The position numbers were made by a program, and so were the translations under genes. Under the pieces are notes generated by a model. It was not told the DNA's origin and did no database searches. It worked only from the letters and a program-made list of their open reading frames with translations. Shown here piece by piece: positions 49,787 to 58,601 of a stretch of 64,000 bases of DNA (position 1 is the first letter of the stretch; every line of letters begins with the position of its first letter). Source of the DNA: Sporosarcina sp. D27 (GTDB lineage Bacteria > Bacillota > Bacilli > Bacillales_A > Planococcaceae); contig NZ_AZUC01000058.1 of NCBI RefSeq assembly GCF_000586555.1, positions 1 through 64,000 on the forward strand, read 5' to 3'.

Positions 49787-51358
49787 TTATTTCACTTTCA
49801 ATAATGTTGAAAGGTTATATGTAATCTCAATTTCTTCCGCGGGTAGTGGCTTACTGAACAAATAACCTTGCCCGAATTGGCATCCACACTGTGCGAGAAG
49901 TGTTGATTGGTCAACTTCTTCAATTCCTTCTGCAATAAGTTCCATATCGAGATTACGTCCCATATCGATAATCGTCTGTACAATGGATTGCATGGGTTCA
50001 TGGGTCAGCATCTCCATCGTAAAGGACCGGTCAATTTTTAAATAGTCGATTGGTAAAAATCCGAGTTTACTCAAGGACGAATAGCCGGTTCCGAAGTCAT
50101 CAATTGCTAATTTTATGCCGAGCGAACGAATTTCCTCGATGACTCGGACAGACTCTGAATCATTCAACATCATGGATTCTGTAATTTCTAAAATAAGTAA
50201 ATGAGCAGGGAATTGAGTAATTTCCAGGACGTCTTTCACGAAAACTGGGAATTTTGGATCCTTGAACTGTCGGATGGAAACGTTGACTGCAAGACCTAAG
50301 TTATCGTTGGCACTGTGCCACTCTTTCACTTGTCGGCATGCTGATTCCAATACCCATGTACCTATATCGTTGATCAAACCTGACCTCTCCGCAACGGGTA
50401 TGAACTCTCCTGGGGGCACGAGTCCTAATTCAGGATGCTTCCATCGTACAAGTGCCTCGAAGCTTTTAAGACGCCCCGTCGCAAGATTGACCACCGGTTG
50501 ATAATGGATGAGTAACTGATCGGTCTCTAAAGCATTCCGGAGATCATTTTCAAGCATCAGTTTCTTCAGTTCTTCATTTTCGGCAGATTGGGAAAATACT
50601 TTATATGTGTTTCCGCCTAGCTCTTTGGCGCGATACATCGCCCGATCGGCATTTTTTAATAGTGTCACTGAATCAGAACCGTGTTCAGGAAGGTGGCTAA
50701 TTCCAATACTTGCAGACGTATAAAGGAACGTGTTGTTGACTTCAAATGGTTCCTTGAACGCATCCAGTATATGTTGTGCAATCTCAACGGCTCGTGAGTT
50801 TGGCAGTTCAGACAAAATGACGAACTCATCGCCTCCGTGACGAAAAACTTGGGAACCCATGGGAATCGTTTGCCTCAGTCGCATACTAACCAATTTAATG
50901 AACTTGTCGCCTGACAAGTGCCCCATTGTATCATTGATCGACTTGAAACGATCAAGATCGAGAAAAAGGATAGCGAGTTCGGAACGCTCTGCCGTCATTT
51001 TGTCGAGTACGCGAAATAATCTATACCGATTTTGAAGACCTGTTAGAAAATCATGATTGGCATTGTAGTCCAATTCGATGTTGGTTAACGTCAGTTTCTG
51101 CTGAATTTCTTTATTCTCTACAAGTTGTTTTTGTAGAGAATAAGCAGTTTTATCAGCTTTTCGGAACAAGTATATGAAAACCGGTGTGGAAAAGAGGAGC
51201 ATAGTTCCGGTTCCCAAGAGGCTATACCAAATTTTGTTATTGAACTCTAAGTGATAAATCCGAATAAGCGATTCTTCAGCAATAAGAGGCAGAATAACTA
51301 CGAAAGTGATGATTAAAAAAAGTCGCTTATATTTGTATGTTTGAGTTGCTAGCTCCAT
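49787..51358 (-). CDS. Membrane-bound GGDEF-EAL protein
   Basis: 523 aa. Two N-terminal membrane helices (about 13-28 and 44-65), a short coiled coil (70-95), GGDEF domain (about 97-258) and EAL domain (about 272-520). The diguanylate cyclase active site is intact (GGDEF at 175-179, with LDLDRFKSIND upstream). The EAL domain has EALVRW (301-306), EITESMM, DDFGTGYSS and AEGIE, all catalytic or metal-binding. Both domains look active, so the protein may make or break down cyclic di-GMP depending on conditions. The ribosome binding site is weak. No sensor domain beyond the membrane hairpin. Confidence 0.92.
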   Translation of the reverse strand: MELATQTYKYKRLFLIITFVVILPLIAEESLIRIYHLEFNNKIWYSLLGTGTMLLFSTPVFIYLFRKADKTAYSLQKQLVENKEIQQKLTLTNIELDYNANHDFLTGLQNRYRLFRVLDKMTAERSELAILFLDLDRFKSINDTMGHLSGDKFIKLVSMRLRQTIPMGSQVFRHGGDEFVILSELPNSRAVEIAQHILDAFKEPFEVNNTFLYTSASIGISHLPEHGSDSVTLLKNADRAMYRAKELGGNTYKVFSQSAENEELKKLMLENDLRNALETDQLLIHYQPVVNLATGRLKSFEALVRWKHPELGLVPPGEFIPVAERSGLINDIGTWVLESACRQVKEWHSANDNLGLAVNVSIRQFKDPKFPVFVKDVLEITQFPAHLLILEITESMMLNDSESVRVIEEIRSLGIKLAIDDFGTGYSSLSKLGFLPIDYLKIDRSFTMEMLTHEPMQSIVQTIIDMGRNLDMELIAEGIEEVDQSTLLAQCGCQFGQGYLFSKPLPAEEIEITYNLSTLLKVK

Positions 51359-51593
51359 AGTAGACCGCCATCCTAAGTAATGTTTGATAAATTGAAGTAA
51401 ATGGGAAAGAAACCATCTGAAGGATATACGTCATTTATCGACAAAATTTTGACGGCTTGAATAGGTTTAATGGCATATGTATTGAAGTTATAAGACCTAT
51501 TTAAGAAAGTGCTAACTTCAATATATTTAACATTTTTGGATAGTGTAGAGAATGTTCGCATACAGTATGCTATAATTATTTTGAAATTTACTA

Positions 51594-52460
51594 TTATTTA
51601 GAATTTTGATGCAGAAGGTTGATTATAAGATCCGGTTTGTCGGTGAAAATACCGTTCACTCCCAGTGAAATGAGAGTGGAAGCTTGCTCTGATTGATTGA
51701 CAGTAAAAGGGTGTATCGCTAACCCTGACTGATGCACGGCTTCCACAAGCTGTTCTGTAACAACCTCTGCGTTTACTCCTATACCAGAGGCATATCGTGA
51801 TACTTGTTTCAGTTTTGCAGATGACAAATTCGCTTTTTTCTTAAATGAATATAGTTGGATCAGAGGAGTGGTAGGACTCAATTCATGTACTTTTTTTAAG
51901 CTGTCACTGCTGAAAGATTGGATGATAACTTTCGGAAGCGGATCATCTCGGTCTAGCAGGTGATGACCGTCCAACTGTTCAAAAAGTTGCTGTTCAATAC
52001 CTGGATAACGATCGGGAGACTTGATTTCAATGTAGTAATTGGTTTGGTCTCCGAATTCACGCAGTACTTGCTCAAGGGAAGGAACACGAAGACTAGTAAA
52101 CCTCTGAGATGCGAATTTGTTATCCGGTCGATTGAATTCATCTGCAGGTTTGAAAGCGCTTAACGTATCTGTGGTGATCTCATCAATCTCCAATTCACTG
52201 CCATTCAATTCAATTGAATCGTTGTGAAGGACGACGAGTTTGCCGTCTTTCGTCCGATGGAGATCGAGTTCAATATAATGTGCGCCCATTTCGATCGCGA
52301 GCTCATAGGATGGAAATGTGTGCGCTGGCGCATACGCAGAGGCTCCGCGGTGTGCAATTACAAGAAACGGTTCTGACGGTAGAGAAACAGGTTGTTGGTA
52401 AGTAGGAGAGCAGCCGGAAAGGAAGAGAAGGAGAATAGTGCCGACCTTTAGTAGCTTCAA
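51594..52460 (-). CDS. Glycerophosphodiester phosphodiesterase lipoprotein
   Basis: 288 aa. A lipoprotein signal ends at LSGC (C17), so the enzyme is anchored outside the membrane. The GDPD domain has VIAHRGASAYAPAHT (H37 catalytic), YIELDLHRTKDGKLVVLHND and YYIEIKSP. It releases glycerol-3-phosphate from glycerophosphodiesters or teichoic acid fragments. Divergent from ugpCAEB, the importer of that product, with a shared PhoP box between. TTG 52460 has GGAGG 8 nt upstream. GlpQ is the Bacillus counterpart; the gene symbol is not assigned because several paralogues exist. Confidence 0.92.
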   Translation of the reverse strand: MKLLKVGTILLLFLSGCSPTYQQPVSLPSEPFLVIAHRGASAYAPAHTFPSYELAIEMGAHYIELDLHRTKDGKLVVLHNDSIELNGSELEIDEITTDTLSAFKPADEFNRPDNKFASQRFTSLRVPSLEQVLREFGDQTNYYIEIKSPDRYPGIEQQLFEQLDGHHLLDRDDPLPKVIIQSFSSDSLKKVHELSPTTPLIQLYSFKKKANLSSAKLKQVSRYASGIGVNAEVVTEQLVEAVHQSGLAIHPFTVNQSEQASTLISLGVNGIFTDKPDLIINLLHQNSK

Positions 52461-52485
52461 GAGAGTGACCTCCGATCCTTTTGAA

Positions 52486-52523
52486 TGTAAATCTCGTGTA
52501 AAGTTGATGTTAACTTATGTAAA
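52486..52523 (-). promoter_or_regulatory. PhoP box between GDPD and ugp genes
   Basis: On the minus strand four direct repeats TTTACA, TTAACA, TTTACA, TTTACA lie at 52518-52523, 52508-52513, 52497-52502 and 52486-52491, spaced 10-11 bp. This is the Bacillus PhoP pattern TT(A/C/T)A(C/T)A with about 5-bp gaps. A TACATT (52484-52489) could be the -10 for the GDPD gene; TACCAT (52552-52557) for ugpC. Confidence 0.75.
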
Positions 52524-52614
52524 TAGTACGAAAACTTGTTACTGGAAATGATACCATGACCTTGATAAGAGCGACAGGTCAAATGGAAGTTGACTACCCG
52601 AAAGGATGGATTGG

Positions 52615-53748
52615 ATGAAGAAAGTCGAACTGATTGACGTGTCAAAGTCTTATGACAAACAAGTCGATGTGATTTCGAATATCGACGTAACGATCGAACC
52701 CGGAGAGTTTTTTGTCTTAGTCGGTCCTTCTGGGTGTGGCAAGAGTACAATGCTGCGGATGATAGCTGGACTGGAAGAAATCACTGGTGGAATAATTGAA
52801 ATCGGCGGGAAACGTGCAAATCATTTGTCTCCGGACAAGCGTGATCTATCGATGGTTTTTCAAAATTATGCTTTGTATCCACATTTGACAGTGCAGCAGA
52901 ATATAACGTTTGGGCTCGATGTCAAGAAGGTGAAAAAAGCCGTCCAAACAGAAAGAGCTAACGAAGTTGCAGAGATGCTTGGGTTAACCGACTTTTTGAA
53001 ACGTAAGCCGCGTGAACTTTCAGGTGGTCAGAGACAGCGAGTTGCTCTTGCACGTGCGATTGTAAGCGAAGCACCGATCTGTTTGATGGATGAGCCGCTT
53101 TCCAACTTGGATGCGAAATTACGTGCTCACATGAGGATGGAGATTCGGCGAATTCAGCGTAAGCTTGGTATCACGATGATATACGTAACGCACGACCAAG
53201 TGGAAGCAATGACAATGGGTGATCGGATTATGATCCTTCACGAAGGGAAGATCCAGCAAGTCGGAAAGCCAATCGATATTTATAATTATCCTGCGAATCC
53301 GTTTGTCGCAACATTTATCGGTTCACCGCCTATGAATATTAGTCCAGCCAGGGCGGAACCGACCAAGTCTGGTGTTTTCATTGAAGATACGATCCATGTT
53401 CCGATGAATGAGCAACAGCTTGTAGCGAGTTCTGCGAGATCGTTGCTAGCAGGGATACGTCCAGAGCATATAAAACCACTCGTGTCTGGGACGGAGAGTG
53501 GAAATCGGATTCAGGTTGAGGTGACGAATGTCGAAATCCTTGGCAATGAAACCGTATTTTCTTTCCAAGTCGGACAGCGTGAATGGATGGCGAAATGGAG
53601 TGGACAATGGGATATAGCAATTGGTGATCATATTCCTATTTTGTTAGGCGCTGAATACTTCTGTGTATTTGATGAAGAGACAGGAGAGCTGATTCGTAAA
53701 CCAGAGGGTCTTGAGCACCTCTCGATTGCGAAAGAGGTGATCCTATGA
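52615..53748 (+). CDS. ugpC: ABC transporter ATPase UgpC-type
   Basis: 377-aa ATPase of the MalK/UgpC/MsmX class. Walker A GPSGCGKS at 37-44, signature LSGGQRQRV near 137, Walker B CLMDEPLSNLD near 158, H-loop YVTHDQVEAM near 190, and a C-terminal TOBE/MalK regulatory domain (about 240-377). It powers import of sn-glycerol-3-phosphate or its diesters together with the next three genes. ATG 52615 is chosen because AAAGGA at 52601-52606 is well spaced for it and would abut ATG 52606. It overlaps ugpA by 4 nt. Confidence 0.92.
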   Translation: MKKVELIDVSKSYDKQVDVISNIDVTIEPGEFFVLVGPSGCGKSTMLRMIAGLEEITGGIIEIGGKRANHLSPDKRDLSMVFQNYALYPHLTVQQNITFGLDVKKVKKAVQTERANEVAEMLGLTDFLKRKPRELSGGQRQRVALARAIVSEAPICLMDEPLSNLDAKLRAHMRMEIRRIQRKLGITMIYVTHDQVEAMTMGDRIMILHEGKIQQVGKPIDIYNYPANPFVATFIGSPPMNISPARAEPTKSGVFIEDTIHVPMNEQQLVASSARSLLAGIRPEHIKPLVSGTESGNRIQVEVTNVEILGNETVFSFQVGQREWMAKWSGQWDIAIGDHIPILLGAEYFCVFDEETGELIRKPEGLEHLSIAKEVIL

Positions 53749-54647
53749 CGACGGTTCGTGCTCCAGGTATCTGGAAACGTTCTGCAAACTTACGTGTTGG
53801 ATTTTTATATCTTTTGCCGTCCATCATTTTATTTGCGGTCTTCCTCTTTTATCCGATGATCAGGACGATTTACTTAAGTTTTTTTCTGACCGATCAAAAC
53901 GGAAATGCAGCGGTCAATGTGGGGTTTGAAAACTACAGCTACTTACTCACATCTCCTGCATTTTTGAATAGTATGAAGGCAACTGGGTTATTCGTCCTGT
54001 ATACGGTGCCTATAGGTATTATTCTCTCATTATTTTTTGCATTGCTCGCAAATGAAAAGCTGAAAGGAATTGGCTTTTTCAGAACGATGTATTCGTCAAC
54101 AATGGGAATATCTGTTGCCGCATCCTCAGTCATCTGGTTGTTTTTGTTCCATCCGAGTGTCGGTGTTTTCAATCGGATTTTGCTTGTTCTCGATTTTCCG
54201 CAAATCCAGTGGTTACTGGATCCGGAATGGGCGCTTATATCGATTGCGATTTCAACGATTTGGATGAATACAGGGTTCTCGTTTCTGATTCTTCTCGGTG
54301 GATTACAAAACATTGACGAGCATCTGTACGAGAGCTCACGCATTGATGGGGCAGGGTATTTTTATAGACTTCGGCGCATTACAATACCTATGCTATCACC
54401 TACGTTATTTTTCATCATTACCATTTCACTGATTAATGCATTTCAAACTTTTGGCCAGATTGATATTTTGACCAAAGGAGGACCTTCTCAGTCAACAAAT
54501 TTAATTGTGTACTCGATTTATCGGGAAGCGTTCATCAATTATCAATTTGGAACGGCAAGTGCGCAGGCGGTTATTCTTTTCGTTATCATTCTGGTGGTCA
54601 CCATCCTTCAATTTAAGCTTGTCGAAAGGAAGGTGCATTATCAGTGA
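53745..54647 (+). CDS. ugpA: Glycerol-3-phosphate ABC permease UgpA
   Basis: 300 aa, six helices, MalF/UgpA-type permease. Cytosolic N-terminus, first helix at LPSIILFAVFLFYPMIRTIYL, and the EAA loop that contacts the ATPase: HLYESSRIDGAGYFYRLRRI near residue 196. Start ATG overlaps the ugpC stop and its own stop overlaps the ugpE start (GTGA), so the three products are made in balance. The sugar-alcohol phosphate role comes from ugp neighbours and the GDPD gene. Confidence 0.92.
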   Translation: MTTVRAPGIWKRSANLRVGFLYLLPSIILFAVFLFYPMIRTIYLSFFLTDQNGNAAVNVGFENYSYLLTSPAFLNSMKATGLFVLYTVPIGIILSLFFALLANEKLKGIGFFRTMYSSTMGISVAASSVIWLFLFHPSVGVFNRILLVLDFPQIQWLLDPEWALISIAISTIWMNTGFSFLILLGGLQNIDEHLYESSRIDGAGYFYRLRRITIPMLSPTLFFIITISLINAFQTFGQIDILTKGGPSQSTNLIVYSIYREAFINYQFGTASAQAVILFVIILVVTILQFKLVERKVHYQ

Positions 54648-55462
54648 GAGACTCGACGCTTAAGAAAGTTTGGATTTACTTTCTATTGACTGTCACATCC
54701 TTTCTGGTGTTCTTCCCTGTGTTGTATGCTTTTATGATTTCATTTATGAGTGGACCTGAAATTCTTCAAGGTCGATTTTTTCCGGAAGCATTTAATTTCG
54801 ATAATTATGCGAAGGTGTTTGACAGGCTTCCGTTACTTAAATACTTGTTGAATAGTTTCATTGTTTCACTTAGTGTCATGGTTGGGCAGCTCGCAGTTTG
54901 TAGTTTGGCCGCCTATGCATTCGTTTTTATTCCGTTTAAAGGAAGAGACCTCGTATTCTTCTTATTCATCTCCACGATGATGATTCCATGGGAAGCGACG
55001 ATGATTCCGAACTTTTTTACGATTCAAAAGCTCGACTGGTTGAATACTTATCAAGGAATGTCCTTGCCATTTTTCGCACTCGCATTTGGAACGTTCTTGC
55101 TGCGCCAGCATTTCAAAACGATTCCGAAAGAGTTGCAGGAGGCTTCCCAAATTGCAGGGCTCAGTCGCTTTGCGTTCTTTTGGAAGGTGATTTTACCAGT
55201 TTCCAAAACAAGTCTCGTCACACTTGGGGCATATGGCTTCCTGACGACGTGGAATATGTATTTGTGGCCATTGCTGATCACGACAAATAGTTCGGTGCGA
55301 ACAGTTCAAATCGGATTAAAGCAGTTGCAGTCCCAAGAGATTTCAACCGATTGGGGGGTGGTCATGGCTGGTGTCATCGTCGTCATCATTCCGACGTTAT
55401 TGCTGTTGTTCATCGGACAGAAGCAATTGCAAAAAGGCTTGTCGCAGGGTGCTTTGAAGTGA
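54644..55462 (+). CDS. ugpE: Glycerol-3-phosphate ABC permease UgpE
   Basis: 272 aa, six helices, MalG/UgpE-type partner of UgpA. The EAA motif reads PKELQEASQIAGLSRFAFFW near residue 163; the last helix ends in a basic tail. GTG 54644 overlaps the ugpA stop by 4 nt. The next gene, the binding protein, is 222 bp away across a palindromic repeat element, so expression of the two may differ. Confidence 0.92.
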   Translation: MRDSTLKKVWIYFLLTVTSFLVFFPVLYAFMISFMSGPEILQGRFFPEAFNFDNYAKVFDRLPLLKYLLNSFIVSLSVMVGQLAVCSLAAYAFVFIPFKGRDLVFFLFISTMMIPWEATMIPNFFTIQKLDWLNTYQGMSLPFFALAFGTFLLRQHFKTIPKELQEASQIAGLSRFAFFWKVILPVSKTSLVTLGAYGFLTTWNMYLWPLLITTNSSVRTVQIGLKQLQSQEISTDWGVVMAGVIVVIIPTLLLLFIGQKQLQKGLSQGALK

Positions 55463-55502
55463 TGGTGTTATATAAATGAATCATTAACTTCAAATATACT
55501 CC

Positions 55503-55627
55503 GTTGATTGGAGCGGAAGACGGCGACTCCTGCGGAATCAGCGAAGATCGAAGACCCCGCAGAAGCGTAGCGCCGAGGAGGCTGAGATCGAGCCCGCGGA
55601 AAGCGTCCGTCTGAAGCGTAAATCAAC
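55503..55627. repeat. 125-bp palindromic intergenic element inside the ugp operon
   Basis: Starts GTTGATTGGAGCGGAAGACGG and ends in the inverse CCGTCTGAAGCGTAAATCAAC (terminal arms with GTTGATT and GACGG conserved). Inside are GC-rich arms CTCCTGCGG/CCGCAG and GCGCCGAGGAGGC. I recall this GAGCGGAAGRCGGCGACTCC type of element as a common dispersed repeat in Bacillales genomes; only one copy is in this window. Base composition is much richer in GC than the surroundings. Confidence 0.7.
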
Positions 55628-55684
55628 ACTGTTTATTAGCAGAACAATAGAATGAAAACTATGAGAGATGGGGTGTAGAGGAAG

Positions 55685-57055
55685 ATGAGAAAAACTGTGA
55701 AGCTCATGCTATTATTTTTAACGGTACTCAGTCTGGCAGTCCTTGCAGCGTGTACGAATAGTGACTCCAGCACGAAGGATGAAGAGAATAAGGGAGAAGA
55801 CACGAAAGGCGAAGCTACGAAGACAGAAGATGGCAAAGTGTCCATCGAGTTTTGGCACGCCATGTCCGGGACTGGACAAACGTCGTTGGATGAAATCGTT
55901 GCAAACTTCAACGAGTCTCAAGATAAATACGAAGTGAAAGCCGAATTCCAGGGGACGTATGAAGAGTCGCTGACCAAATTACGTAGTGTCGGCGGAACGA
56001 AAGACGCTCCTGCGATCACACAAGTTTTTGAAATCGGTACAAAGTATATGATCGACAGCGGCTATATTGAGCCAATCCAGAAGTTTATTGACAAAAATAA
56101 TTTTAACGCTGACGAGCTCGAGCAGAACATCTTGAACTACTACAAAGTGGATGACGAGTTGTACTCCATGCCTTTTAACTCTTCCACACCAGTTATGATC
56201 TATAACAAAGATGCGTTCAAGGAAGCTGGACTCGATCCTGAAAAAGCACCTGAAACGTTCGCAGAGGTCATCAATTCCGCTGAAAAGCTGACAAAAGGTG
56301 AAATGTACGGGTTCTCCATGCTGACGTATGGTTGGTTCTTCGAGCAACTATTGGCAACACAAGGTGGCGACTATGTGAATGAAAACAATGGGCGCACAGG
56401 TGATGCAACGGAAGCTGCCTTCAATAGTGACGAAGGACGCCTCGTGTTCCGCACACTCGATACAATGAACAAAGCGAAAACGTTCGGAAACTTTGGAACA
56501 AACTGGGATGATATCCGTGCAGCGTTTGCATCTGAAAAAGTAGCGATGTATTTGGATTCATCCGCAGGGGTTGCAGGAGCAATCGACACTGCGCCGTTTG
56601 AAGTCGGTGTTGCATATATCCCACATGCGGACGAAGTGAAACGCAATGGCGTTGTAATCGGCGGGGCATCACTTTGGATGTCGAAAGGGATTGCAGAAGA
56701 GGAGCAAGAAGCTGCTTGGGAATTCATGAAATACTTAACGACTCCTGAAGTTCAGGCGAAGTGGCATTTGGATACTGGTTACTTTGCGATTAACCCAAAA
56801 GCATATGACGAAGAAAACGTGAAAGAGAAGTGGGCCGAATTCCCTCAATATAAAGTGACTGTGGATCAGTTACAAGATACGGTCCCAGGCTATGCAACAC
56901 AAGGCGCGCTCATTTCCGTGTTCCCAGAGTCGCGTCAACAAATTGTGACAGCACTTGAAGATATGTATCAAGGAAAAGATCCGGCTGAAGCATTGGAACA
57001 AGCGGCAGAAGGAACGAATCGTGCGATTGAAGTGGCAAATAAAACGAAAAAATAA
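55685..57055 (+). CDS. ugpB: Glycerol-3-phosphate binding lipoprotein UgpB
   Basis: 456-aa solute-binding protein of ABC cluster B (extracellular family 1). The lipobox is LAAC with the modified cysteine at C23, followed by a charged linker (24-48). Binding-domain strings are IEFWHAMSGTGQTSLDEIV, FNSSTPVMIYNKDAF and GGASLWMSKGIAEEEQEAAWEFMKYL; FWHAM and the glycine-rich segment are usual in UgpB. It delivers G3P or glycerophosphodiesters to UgpAE. ATG 55685 follows GGGGTGTAGAGGA. It is the last ugp gene and is separated from ugpE by the palindromic element. Confidence 0.93.
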   Translation: MRKTVKLMLLFLTVLSLAVLAACTNSDSSTKDEENKGEDTKGEATKTEDGKVSIEFWHAMSGTGQTSLDEIVANFNESQDKYEVKAEFQGTYEESLTKLRSVGGTKDAPAITQVFEIGTKYMIDSGYIEPIQKFIDKNNFNADELEQNILNYYKVDDELYSMPFNSSTPVMIYNKDAFKEAGLDPEKAPETFAEVINSAEKLTKGEMYGFSMLTYGWFFEQLLATQGGDYVNENNGRTGDATEAAFNSDEGRLVFRTLDTMNKAKTFGNFGTNWDDIRAAFASEKVAMYLDSSAGVAGAIDTAPFEVGVAYIPHADEVKRNGVVIGGASLWMSKGIAEEEQEAAWEFMKYLTTPEVQAKWHLDTGYFAINPKAYDEENVKEKWAEFPQYKVTVDQLQDTVPGYATQGALISVFPESRQQIVTALEDMYQGKDPAEALEQAAEGTNRAIEVANKTKK

Positions 57056-57060
57056 GAGTG

Positions 57061-57095
57061 AAGGCGCTCCACTACTGTGGGGCGTTTTTGCATGT
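57061..57095 (+). terminator. Terminator of ugpB
   Basis: AGGCGCTCCAC/GTGGGGCGTTT stem with TACT loop, then TTTTTG; one or two mismatches. Confidence 0.7.
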
Positions 57096-57162
57096 GATAG
57101 GAAGGATTAAAGAAGGATATGTAGAAGATACTGGGAATTGAGTGTGGAAGGGGTGGCGGCGT

Positions 57163-57309
57163 GTGAATGGAAAAAGAGCTAAGCGTAACAAGAAGAAAGA
57201 AGAGAGTGGTTGCTTGTCAGATTTGTTTTTTGTCGTACCCGATATAGTGTTTGCGCCGATTCAATGGCTGTTTCGTGGTGTTATAGCATTTTTTAGGAAT
57301 GTTTGGTGA
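57163..57309 (+). CDS. 48-aa basic amphipathic small protein
   Basis: GTG 57163 to TGA 57309 encodes 48 residues: a very basic start (KRAKRNKKKEESG) and a hydrophobic, aromatic C-terminal half (LFFVVPDIVFAPIQWLF, then RGVIAFFRNVW). GGGGTGG lies 6-7 nt upstream. It may be a membrane-associated small protein. I do not recognise it; it could be chance, but codon use and the ribosome binding site favour a gene. It lies between ugpB and the repeat cluster. Confidence 0.55.
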   Translation: MNGKRAKRNKKKEESGCLSDLFFVVPDIVFAPIQWLFRGVIAFFRNVW

Positions 57310-57329
57310 CGGCTAGGTCGCTACGAGAG

Positions 57330-58530
57330 AAAATCGGCAACATGGAGGCTGTTATAGGCAGTTTGCCGTTAGGAATCGGAACTAAGGTGTCGTGAATCGG
57401 CATTATCAAGAGAAGAATCGGCAACGAGACACAATTCAACATCATTAAGGGATTAATTGGTAGCGCTTCGCGCGTTTTTGGAAGGGTTAGTTTCACTGCG
57501 AGCTGTGCATTTTACGTTCTCCGACAGTTCTCATAGAATGCCCGACACTCCGATTGATTTCTCAGACACTGGGAGACTTTCTCAATCACTCCGACTGATT
57601 TCTCCGACACTTAGCAGAGTTTCTCGATAACGGGACACAATTCAACTGCTTGGAAGGATTAATTGGTAGCGCTTCGCGCGTTTGGGGCAGGGCTATCCCG
57701 CTGCGAGCTGTGCATTCTACGTTCTCCGACAGTTCTCGGGGAATGTCCGACACTCCGATTGATTTCTCCGACACTGGGAGACTTTCTCAATCACTCCACC
57801 TGATTTCTCCGACACATAGCAGAGTTTCTCGATAATGGGACACAATTCAACTGCTTGGAGGGATTAATTGGTAGCGCTTCGCGCATTTGGGGCAGGGCTA
57901 TCTCGCTGCGAGCTGTGCATTCTACGTTCTCCGACAGTTCTCGGGGAATGCCCGACACTCCGATTGATTTCTCAGACACTGGGAGACTTTCTCAATCACT
58001 CCGCCTGATTTTTCCGACACATAGCAGAGTTTCTCGATAATGGGACACAATTCAACTGCTTGGAAGGATTAATTGGTAGCGCTCCGCGTGTTTTGGGGCA
58101 GGGCTATCCCGCTGCGAGCTGTGCATTCTACGTTCTCCGACAGTTCTCGGGGAATGCCCGACACCCCGATTGATTTCTCCGACACTGGGAGACTTTCTCA
58201 ATCACTCCGACTGATTTCTCCGACACTTAGCAGAGTTTCTCGATAACGGGACACAATTCAACTGCTTGGAAGGATTAATTGGTAGCGCTTCGCGCGTTTG
58301 GGGCAGGGCTATCCCGCTGCGAGCTGTGCATTCTACGTTCTCCGACAGTTCTCGGGGAATGCCCGACACTCCGATTGATTTCTCAGACACTGGGAGACTT
58401 TCTCAATCACTCCGCCTGATTTTTCCGACACGTAGCAGAGTTTCTCGATAATGGGACACAATTCAAGTGCTTGGAGGGATTAATTGGTAGCGCTTCGCGC
58501 ATTTGGGGCAGGGCTATCTCGCTGCGAAAC
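57330..58530 (+). repeat. Dispersed repeat cluster, six modules with class-a then class-b arrays
   Basis: Modules (ACACAATTCAAC...GGATTAATTGGTAGCGCTTCGCGC) start at 57429, 57635, 57840, 58045, 58251 and 58456, a period of 205-206 bp. The array before the first is class a (ATCGGCA/ATCGGAA core at 57330, 57351, 57372, 57393, 57414). The others are class b (TCTCCGACA core every 21 bp). Between module and next array is GGGGCAGGGCTATCCCGCTGC..TGTGCATTCTACG. Open frames of 60-62 codons on both strands result from the 7-codon period and lack ribosome binding sites. Confidence 0.9.
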
Positions 58531-58544
58531 ACGGAAATTAGCAC

Positions 58545-58592
58545 AAAAAAGCCGTTTGCGTCATGTATTTGACATGATGCAAACGACTGCTC
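58545..58592 (-). terminator. Terminator of the M24 peptidase gene
   Basis: Minus strand CGTTTGCATCATGT/ACATGACGCAAACG, about 14 pairs, followed by GCTTTTTTG. Confidence 0.85.
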
Positions 58593-58601
58593 AATTTTCT
58601 A

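Noticed and set aside
52150-52170. cre-like TGAAAGCGCTTAAC on the plus strand within the GDPD gene
   Set aside because: It lies deep in coding sequence and fails the last two consensus positions.
57330-58530. CRISPR-like regular repeats
   Set aside because: Repeats of 205 bp with internal 21-bp degeneracy, no unique spacers and no cas genes; not a CRISPR array.
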